Below, one piece after another: positions 1 through 4,628 of a stretch of 5,269 bases of DNA (position 1 is its first letter; each line of letters begins with the position of its first letter). The stretch covers positions 1 to 5,269 of the forward strand of contig JAIVJE010000202.1 of NCBI GenBank assembly GCA_020200195.1. Reading direction: 5' to 3'. Origin of the DNA: Acidobacteriota bacterium (GTDB taxonomy: Bacteria; Acidobacteriota; Vicinamibacteria; Vicinamibacterales; 2-12-FULL-66-21). The notes beneath the pieces were generated by a model that made no database searches, was not told the DNA's origin, and worked only from the letters and a program-made list of their open reading frames with translations. The position numbers and the translations under genes were made by a program.

Positions 1-939
1 GCTGTAACCGGGATTCCCATCATCCTTGCCGCCGGTGATGAGGATGACCACCGTATTCCGGCAACTCCGGTTAGCCGCGGTGTCCGCCGCCATAGCTGCG
101 GCGGCCGCCGTCTTCGCGTCGGCGAGCGCAAGGTCTATCGGCCGGTCGTTGTACCCGACATCTCCGGCGCCAGCAGGAATCAGTCCCAGACTGTGTCCGA
201 CGGGCCGATTGACGATGGTGAGAACGCTCGTCGACGTCCCCGAGGCGGGCGTGACCATCACCGTGCCCGCCGGGGCCGTGCCCTGCGCGTAGCTCGCGGC
301 CGCGACGCTCGGCGCGTAAATGCCGTACTTGCCAAGTCCGCCGGCCGCGCACGGCACCGCGTCGCCCCACAGGAGTTGTGAACCGTCGGACACCTGCACA
401 GGCTTGTCGCACGCGGGCGAAACGCGCCAGGCCGGCGAGCTCTGACGCAGCCGGATCAGCCCCCACCGGTAGGAGCTCCCCGCGTTGTCGGCGACTGCCG
501 CAGCGATGCCCTGCTTCGCAATCGCGTGCCGCGTCGGATCCATGAATGCGAGGTCCGCCGGGGCGTTCGATGTCAACGGCGCCGCAGGGTCCCAGACAGC
601 GGCGGACGCGACGATGCTCCCTGCCGCGTAACGGCCGGGGGATGCGGCGTGGGTCAGGTTACGAAAAACGCGCCGATAGGTTTTCGTCGTACCCGAGTTG
701 ATCCCCGGGAACGCGTTCATCACAAGAGGGTCGGCGGTCGTCGAGTAGAAACCGGGATCGTAAAAATTGCCGCTGCCATCCTCGAGCATCTGAAGCGACG
801 TATCCACGACGATGATGACGGTTGGGGGCACGCGCTTGGCGAAGAGCAGCGGATCGAGCTGCGCCGAGGCGGTGACGGACCACCACATAATCGCGAAGAG
901 GCTCAGGAGGGTGGCGGGCCAGGGTTTGGGGTGTCGCAT
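1..939 (-). CDS. pilY1: PilY1-like type IV pilus tip protein, vWA domain (N-terminal part, runs off window)
   Basis: The minus-strand frame is open for 313 codons from ATG at 939 to base 1 with no stop, so the C-terminal part is outside the window. Residues 1-26 form a Sec-type signal peptide: a short basic start, a hydrophobic core (LLSLFAIMWW) and a likely cut after ASA26. A vWA fold follows: beta strand 1 with the metal-site loop VDTSLQ at 45-50, a helix-like DRPIDLALADAK at 265-276, and CRNTVVILITGG at 293-304. That last block matches the 'CxxxxVILiTDG' strand typical of PilY1 proteins. Known PilY1 proteins sit at the pilus tip and combine an N-terminal variable/vWA region with a C-terminal beta-propeller; the propeller cannot be seen here. 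The metal site is degenerate (Q50 for Ser, G303 for Asp). Position directly after a PilX-type gene, with a TAATG overlap, supports the call. No clear Shine-Dalgarno sequence is visible, so translational coupling is likely. The alternative is another secreted vWA protein. Confidence 0.8.
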   Translation of the reverse strand, partial: MRHPKPWPATLLSLFAIMWWSVTASAQLDPLLFAKRVPPTVIIVVDTSLQMLEDGSGNFYDPGFYSTTADPLVMNAFPGINSGTTKTYRRVFRNLTHAASPGRYAAGSIVASAAVWDPAAPLTSNAPADLAFMDPTRHAIAKQGIAAAVADNAGSSYRWGLIRLRQSSPAWRVSPACDKPVQVSDGSQLLWGDAVPCAAGGLGKYGIYAPSVAAASYAQGTAPAGTVMVTPASGTSTSVLTIVNRPVGHSLGLIPAGAGDVGYNDRPIDLALADAKTAAAAAMAADTAANRSCRNTVVILITGGKDDGNPGYS

Positions 940-1673
940 TACTGCACCGTTATCCGCGTGTTGTCGAGGCTCTTGCCCGGCGTTTGGACGGCCGCCTTGC
1001 GTGCCCGCTGGTTCAGCTCTTCCTGTCCGCGCTGCGCGATCTGTCCGCGCTCGATTTCCGTGCTCGACGTGCGCGCCACCGTCACCTCGATGATCTTGCG
1101 CGTCCCGCTGGGTCCGATCGCCTCGGCGTGCAGCGTGACGGTCCCGTTGCCGTCGGACGCCGCGTTGGAGTCGGTCTCCGCGGGATCGTCAGCGATCCAC
1201 ACGGCCACGTACATCGGGCTGTCGATTTGTCCGTTCGGCAGCATCTCGGACATCGGGCCCCACGCAAACAACTTCCACTGCGGATTGTTGGCACCCCAGA
1301 GGTTCACCGCGTCGCTCTCGGCCTGCAGTTGCCCGGTGGCGGTGTTCGTGCCGCAGCAGAGCGTGACGGTTCCGCCGCCTGGCAGCTGTTTACTCTCCGT
1401 CATCGAGCCATCCACGAACGATGACTGAACCGTGCCGCCAAGAATGTCGTTCCAGCGCGGCACCATCAGCAGGTCCTGCACGACGCGTTCGACCGCGGCG
1501 TCCGCCGCATACAGCGCTTCCTGGCTGTTGCGATGGTTGTTGGCGATCATTGTTTCGGTGTTGCTGACCATGATGACGGCGGCGCCAAGGGCGGTCAGCA
1601 GCATCATCGACATCAGCGCGATGATGAGCGCCGTCCCCTCTTCATTCGCCAGCCGCGCGTGAATCCTAGTCAT
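939..1673 (-). CDS. pilX: PilX-type minor pilin (PilX N-terminal domain)
   Basis: This 244-residue protein begins with a short leader ending EEG13. A hydrophobic helix follows at about 14-37 (TALIIALMSMMLLTALGAAV), and then the PilX-like stretch NTETMIANNHRNSQEALYAADAAVE at 38-62. The SQEALYAADAA motif is the best family marker. The PilX family joins the minor-pilin priming/tip complex with FimT/FimU, PilV and PilW. Processing would fall after G13, which puts Ile, not Glu, at mature position +5. The globular part has a vicinal cysteine pair (C106-C107), an Asp/Asn-rich loop at 161-177 and beta strands (TVTLHAEAIG, KIIEVTVAR). It ends in a polar, charged, probably helical tail from about 203. 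The ATG at 1673 lies 10 bases after the pilW stop, and the stop overlaps the pilY1 start by one base (TAATG). No strong Shine-Dalgarno sequence is visible. A GspK-like pseudopilin is a weaker alternative because the protein is short and neighbours pilW and pilY1. Confidence 0.82.
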   Translation of the reverse strand: MTRIHARLANEEGTALIIALMSMMLLTALGAAVIMVSNTETMIANNHRNSQEALYAADAAVERVVQDLLMVPRWNDILGGTVQSSFVDGSMTESKQLPGGGTVTLCCGTNTATGQLQAESDAVNLWGANNPQWKLFAWGPMSEMLPNGQIDSPMYVAVWIADDPAETDSNAASDGNGTVTLHAEAIGPSGTRKIIEVTVARTSSTEIERGQIAQRGQEELNQRARKAAVQTPGKSLDNTRITVQ

Positions 1674-1683
1674 GGTGGCGGTC

Positions 1684-2775
1684 TTAGCGGGTAAGGTTCA
1701 GGTTGCGAGGGGTGACTTCAAACCGCACGAAGTAGTCCGGCAATAACCGGCCACCGCCGTCGGACGTACCCGGGTTGGCAAAGAGCGCGGTGTTCTGGCC
1801 GCGTAGCGCGGCTGACGCGGCCTGCATGCGCAGCGTGACGCGCACCTTCCTGACACGCAGCAGATCGGCGTCGAACTCGTTCGAGCCGCCGCCGCACCAG
1901 GGGCCGTCGGTCAGCATCGCGGCGCTCAGTGAGGCGAGGGATCCTTCGTCAGCCGTCAGAACCGGCAACGCCGCCTGGGCGCCCGTGGCGTCATACAGAC
2001 AGTTGGCGATTCCAGCCGGCGGCTTCGGCAGCTTGGGCGGATTGACGTCTCCGAAGTACTCGAACTGCAGGCCGACCAGATTGTCGACGATCGGGAGGTC
2101 AGCGGCCGCCCCGTCGTACTTCATCAACTGGTTGGTCGTGGCGTTGCGATAGTAGGTGTTGCTGACGATCTGCGTGATGGCGGACCCGGCTCCGTACTCG
2201 TGGTTCAGGTCCTGGCCGTTGTGCTGCAAATGCCCGGCGTCGTCCTGAACCTGGGTGATGGTGAACGTGTCGAAGTAGCCGGTCGAATCGAAAATGATGA
2301 CGACCATCCCCTCCTGGAACCCGCACAGCTCCTGTCCCTGAGGACAGTTCGGCTGGTCGGTCACCTTCAACTCCGCGGACACCTGGGGCATCGAGGCGCT
2401 CAGGCTCGCCTGGGAATAGGAGTTCGGAATGTAGGCGAGCGTGATCGCGTCAGGCCTGAAGACCGTCGATGCGTCGGGACTGGCCAGCCCCGTGCGACGG
2501 GGCAGGATGGGGGCGAAGAAGTTGATGAGCGACCCGGTGGTCGCGCCCTGATACGGCCCGGCCCCGGCCATCAGCAGTTCCCTGAACAGCGTGTCCGCGG
2601 CGACGCGCATGCGCTGCTGCATGTCCGACGCTTCCGGCTGCGCCTGTGCGGTGCCCTGGGCCGGATTCACCAACCCGAAGATGGCGCCGGTCACGGTGAG
2701 CATGATCGCGCTGGAGACGAGCAGCTCCACCAGCGAGTACCCGCCCTGCGAGGCGATTCGGGTGCGTACGCTCAT
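1684..2775 (-). CDS. pilW: PilW-type minor pilin
   Basis: This is a 363-residue prepilin. The leader SVRTRIASQGG12 is followed by YSLVELLVSSAIMLTVTGAIFGLV: a class III cleavage site after G12, Glu at mature +5 (E17), and the hydrophobic assembly helix at about 13-36. The +1 residue is Tyr rather than the usual Phe or Met. PilW-like traits are the large size for a minor pilin, the DNLVGLQFEYFGD block at 231-243, a strand RKVRVTLRMQA at 309-319, and a C-terminal RFEVTPRNLN at 351-360. Four cysteines (C144, C151, C259, C294) could form two disulfides, an inference only. PilW is known to act in the minor-pilin complex that primes pilus assembly and anchors PilY1. The ATG overlaps the upstream fimT stop in an ATGA junction and is preceded by a good AGGA at 7 bases. 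The next gene starts 10 bases after the TAA. Confidence 0.85.
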   Translation of the reverse strand: MSVRTRIASQGGYSLVELLVSSAIMLTVTGAIFGLVNPAQGTAQAQPEASDMQQRMRVAADTLFRELLMAGAGPYQGATTGSLINFFAPILPRRTGLASPDASTVFRPDAITLAYIPNSYSQASLSASMPQVSAELKVTDQPNCPQGQELCGFQEGMVVIIFDSTGYFDTFTITQVQDDAGHLQHNGQDLNHEYGAGSAITQIVSNTYYRNATTNQLMKYDGAAADLPIVDNLVGLQFEYFGDVNPPKLPKPPAGIANCLYDATGAQAALPVLTADEGSLASLSAAMLTDGPWCGGGSNEFDADLLRVRKVRVTLRMQAASAALRGQNTALFANPGTSDGGGRLLPDYFVRFEVTPRNLNLTR

Positions 2776-3584
2776 GACGCTTTCCTGGTCTTGACGCTGA
2801 CGAGCAGCGCGTCTCCCGCCATCCGCGTCCGCGTGAACTGGGAGGCCGTACGGGCCTGCTCGTTCGACAGCGGCGAGACGAGCACCTGGATCACGATGGT
2901 GTTATTGGGGTTCGTCGGCAGTGGCTGAATTGCCCAGCGACGCACGTACATTGCGGTCGCCGGCGGGGTCTGACCGGTGCCGACCCATGCGCCGGTCGCG
3001 TCGAGGAAGTCCACGAAGCCCGGCGCGTTCTGCTCGAGCTGTTGGAATTGGATTTTGCCGGCGCCATTGATCGTCATCGACTTCGACTTGTTGTTGCGTG
3101 TCACCGTCAGCGTGACGGGCGTGGCGATCGTCTGCGCCACGTTCGTCACCACGTTGTAGGCCGTTCCGTCCGGCCGAAACTCGAGCACGGACGAGGCGAC
3201 GGTGGCCCCGCTGGGCAGCGTGCGCACGGGGCCGTCGTGATTCGGTCGCGTCATCACGTCCGTGTCGGCCGGGAACGGATACGCGGTCAGCAGGCAGCGG
3301 TTTGTCGCGGCGTCGGCGGTCGTGTTGAGAAGTTCGACGGTTCGGTAATAACCGGTGGCCGGGCAGTTCAACCTGACACGTAGGATGCGGTTGGCTGATA
3401 CCGCCTTCAACCGCGCGCTTTGGAGCTCACGCTCCAGTTCACGGGCGGCCGCATTGAGCTTCGAGCCCTCGGTCACGTCTGTCAGGATGGGGACGGTGAC
3501 CGCCATCAATGTGGCGGCGGTCGCGACGGTGAGCATCAGCTCCGTCAGCGAGAAACCGCGGTCCGAGAGACGTGTAAAACCCAT
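2772..3584 (-). CDS. fimT: GspH/FimT-family minor pilin with extra PilV-like C-terminal module
   Basis: This is a 270-residue prepilin. The leader MGFTRLSDRG10 is cut before FSLTELMLTVATAATLMAVTV, giving Phe at +1, Glu at +5 (E15) and an assembly helix at about 11-32. GspH/FimT traits follow in order: ELERELQSARLKAVSANR at 49-66, LEFRPDGTA at 134-142, and VTRNNKSKSMTINGAGKIQ at 161-179, which resembles the family's closing strand-turn-'GxI' block. C74 and C97 may pair. FimT/FimU pilins usually end near this point, but here about 90 residues continue. They include YVRRWAIQPLP at 213-223, TIVIQVLVSPL at 229-239 and LLVSVKTRK at 260-268, a pattern like the C-terminal half of PilV. No separate pilV lies between this gene and pilW. 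The start is well fixed: an in-frame TAA sits three codons upstream and no other start codon precedes the leader's G10. No Shine-Dalgarno sequence is evident. The stop overlaps the pilW ATG by 4 bases. The family call is firm; the PilV-like reading is tentative. Confidence 0.85.
   Translation of the reverse strand: MGFTRLSDRGFSLTELMLTVATAATLMAVTVPILTDVTEGSKLNAAARELERELQSARLKAVSANRILRVRLNCPATGYYRTVELLNTTADAATNRCLLTAYPFPADTDVMTRPNHDGPVRTLPSGATVASSVLEFRPDGTAYNVVTNVAQTIATPVTLTVTRNNKSKSMTINGAGKIQFQQLEQNAPGFVDFLDATGAWVGTGQTPPATAMYVRRWAIQPLPTNPNNTIVIQVLVSPLSNEQARTASQFTRTRMAGDALLVSVKTRKAS
2783..2786 (-). promoter_or_regulatory. Ribosome binding site of pilW
   Basis: AGGA on the minus strand lies 7 bases before the pilW ATG, inside the last codons of the fimT-like gene. 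It is the clearest Shine-Dalgarno sequence in the pilin cassette, and with the ATGA overlap it fixes the pilW start. The other pilin and pilY1 starts lack an equally good site. Confidence 0.6.
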
Positions 3585-3599
3585 GACGACTTACGGTTG

Positions 3600-3615
3600 A
3601 GCAATGGCGGGGCCA
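3600..3615 (-). promoter_or_regulatory. Candidate sigma-54 (-24/-12) promoter for the minor-pilin operon
   Basis: The minus strand reads TGGCCCCGCCATTGCT. Against the sigma-54 consensus TGGCAC-N5-TTGCW it has TGGC at -24, the invariant GG and GC dinucleotides 10 bases apart, and TTGCT at -12. T4P genes in several bacteria are activated by the NtrC-type regulator PilR with sigma-54, so the placement is sensible. The predicted transcript start falls near 3589, only about 5 bases before the fimT ATG, which would make the message almost leaderless. This is a pattern match; a chance match in GC-rich DNA cannot be excluded. Confidence 0.45.
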
Positions 3616-3617
3616 TT
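3603..3617. repeat. Short perfect inverted repeat overlapping the sigma-54-like element
   Basis: AATGGC and GCCATT pair perfectly (6 bp) around a 3-base spacer, 18 bases before the fimT ATG. It coincides with the -24 to -12 stretch, so it may be a by-product of that motif, a repressor site, or a small hairpin in any transcript that reads through from pilD. Confidence 0.4.
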
Positions 3618-3643
3618 AGGGAGATCCCGAAACCTTCGTGGCT

Positions 3644-3670
3644 CTAACCGCAGGTAGGGCGGCAGGTTAG
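3644..3670. repeat. Inverted repeat CTAACC / GGTTAG
   Basis: CTAACC at 3644-3649 and GGTTAG at 3665-3670 are perfect reverse complements separated by 15 bases. It lies about 55-80 bases upstream of the predicted sigma-54 start. Six-base arms alone are weak evidence, so it is listed only as a possible protein-binding dyad. Confidence 0.25.
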
Positions 3671-3691
3671 GTCATAGCCTCGCGCGCGACC

Positions 3692-3707
3692 TGTTCGCAG
3701 GCGAACA
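3692..3707. promoter_or_regulatory. 16-base dyad, possible operator or enhancer site
   Basis: TGTTCGCAGGCGAACA has perfect 7-base arms (TGTTCGC and GCGAACA) around a 2-base spacer. It lies roughly 103-118 bases upstream of the predicted sigma-54 start, a typical distance for an enhancer-binding protein such as PilR. The binding protein is unknown. As RNA it could fold as a 6-bp stem with a four-base loop, but no T-run follows. Confidence 0.4.
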
Positions 3708-3751
3708 CTCCGGCTGTGCTGATTTGAGACCTCCCGTGACGGTTTGGACAA

Positions 3752-3824
3752 GCTTCCAGCCTCGCTTCCAGCTTCCCAAAAGTGCCTATCGTCACTTCCA
3801 GGGGAGCTGGTAGCTGGTAGCTGA
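3752..3824. repeat. Heptad-repeat imperfect hairpin directly after pilD
   Basis: On the plus strand the left arm holds GCTTCCA at 3752-3758 and 3764-3770, then GCTTCCC at 3771-3777. The right arm holds AGCTGGT at 3805-3811 and 3812-3818, then AGCTGA. Bases 3764-3777 pair with 3801-3814 at 12 of 14 positions. Inside the loop a second stem, AAGTG at 3780-3784 with CACTT at 3793-3797, encloses 8 bases. The nested, 7-periodic design looks like a dispersed intergenic repeat rather than a terminator, as no T-run follows on the minus strand. It begins only 3 bases after the pilD stop. Confidence 0.55.
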
Positions 3825-3827
3825 AAT

Positions 3828-4628
3828 CTACATTCCGTACAGCCCTGCGTACCAGGAGACGATGCGATCGCCGACGAGCGACGCCACCAGGCCTCCGAGG
3901 GCGAGGAACGTGCCGTAGGGCAATGCCTGCTTCATGCCTCCCCGTCCCGACAGGATGACCAGCATGCCGATCACCGATCCGGCGACGGACGAGAACACGA
4001 GCGCGACCAGCACGAGTTTCCAGCCGAGGGATGCGCCGATCATCGCCAGCATTTTGACGTCGCCGCCGCCCATACCCTCCTGGCCGGCGTAGCGATAGTA
4101 CGCCTCGCCAATCAGCCACAGGACACCGCCTCCGACGAGCGTGCCGATCAGCGCGGCTTCGATCCCCGGCGGCACCACGGTGCTGAACAACAGGCCGGCA
4201 CCGATACCAGGCAGCGTGATCACGTTTGGCAGGAGGTGGTGCTCGAGGTCGATGGCGAACAGCACGATCAGCGCGCACGCAAACAGCAGTCGGACCACCA
4301 GGAGGGCGCTCCAGCCAAACACCGCGTAGTGCGTCAGGAATATGACAAGCGTGATCAGTTCAACGACGGGGTAGCGGATGGAAATACCGGCACCGCATCC
4401 CCGGCAACGCCCCCGCAGCACGGCGTAACTGACGAGGGGAATATTGTCGAACCAGCGGAGGGCGTAGCCACAATGCGGGCATCTCGATCCCGGGCTGACG
4501 ATCGAGACATGTTTCGGGATCCGGTGGATGCAGACATTGAGGAAACTGCCGACGGCGAGGCCCAGGCAGGACAGCGCGAACACACCAATGACGTCCGGCG
4601 ACAGTCCCACAGCCATCGCGTCCGGCAT
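3828..4628 (-). CDS. pilD: Prepilin peptidase / N-methyltransferase (A24 aspartic peptidase)
   Basis: This is a complete 266-residue polytopic inner-membrane enzyme that cuts type IV prepilin leaders after Gly and methylates the new N-terminus. Visible hallmarks, in order: a first membrane helix with VGSFLNVCIHRIP at 26-38; the cytoplasmic methylase-associated domain with two zinc-type pairs, C50-PH-C53 and C75-RG-C78; ISIRYPVVEL at 82-91; catalytic D127 in AIDLEHHLLPN; the second catalytic residue D190 in the GGGDVKML (GxGD) motif; and LPYGTFLALGG at 236-246. The length is normal for the family. I chose ATG 4628 because it overlaps the upstream TPR stop (TGATG); ATG 4616 (residue 5) is possible. 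The frame stays open upstream to 4922, but that part lies antiparallel in sense to no known domain and overlaps the TPR gene. Likely substrates include the three prepilins encoded downstream. Confidence 0.95.
   Translation of the reverse strand: MPDAMAVGLSPDVIGVFALSCLGLAVGSFLNVCIHRIPKHVSIVSPGSRCPHCGYALRWFDNIPLVSYAVLRGRCRGCGAGISIRYPVVELITLVIFLTHYAVFGWSALLVVRLLFACALIVLFAIDLEHHLLPNVITLPGIGAGLLFSTVVPPGIEAALIGTLVGGGVLWLIGEAYYRYAGQEGMGGGDVKMLAMIGASLGWKLVLVALVFSSVAGSVIGMLVILSGRGGMKQALPYGTFLALGGLVASLVGDRIVSWYAGLYGM

Larger units (their letters stand above)
3585..3827. other. Intergenic region between pilD and the minor-pilin operon
   Basis: These 243 bases between the pilD TAG and the fimT ATG contain no credible gene. 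Frames that stay open through part of it are extensions of Arg/Ala-rich shadows of pilD. From the pilD side it holds a heptad-repeat imperfect hairpin, a 16-base dyad, a CTAACC/GGTTAG inverted repeat, and a sigma-54-like element overlapped by a small perfect hairpin just before fimT. No T-run follows any hairpin on the minus strand, so a standard intrinsic terminator for pilD is not supported, and read-through into the pilin operon remains possible. Confidence 0.7.

Noticed and set aside
526..1428. A 300-codon open frame on the plus strand opposite pilX and pilY1
   Set aside because: It has no family features, is rich in Arg/Gly/Val then Ser/Pro, and lies antisense to two well-supported pilus genes. 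Long antisense frames are expected in GC-rich DNA.
939..1673. GspK of a type II secretion system
   Set aside because: The missing Glu5 is GspK-like, but the protein is too short and sits between PilW- and PilY1-type genes, with a PilX-like SQEALYAADAA motif.
2200..2928. A 242-codon open frame on the plus strand opposite pilW and fimT
   Set aside because: It is an Arg/Gly/His-rich shadow with no recognisable motif and spans the real ATGA junction on the other strand.
3692..3707. LexA SOS box
   Set aside because: The arms TGTTCGC/GCGAACA are in the opposite order to the CGAAC-N4-GTTCG type and do not match GTTC-N7-GTTC. The gene context is not DNA repair.
3752..3824. Intrinsic terminator of pilD
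   Set aside because: The stem is interrupted and no T-run follows it on the minus strand, so it does not meet the usual pattern.
3667..4278. A 203-codon minus-strand frame overlapping pilD and the intergenic region
   Set aside because: It is out of frame with pilD, very Arg-rich, and pilD has every catalytic motif. The part in the intergenic gap has no start or domain of its own.
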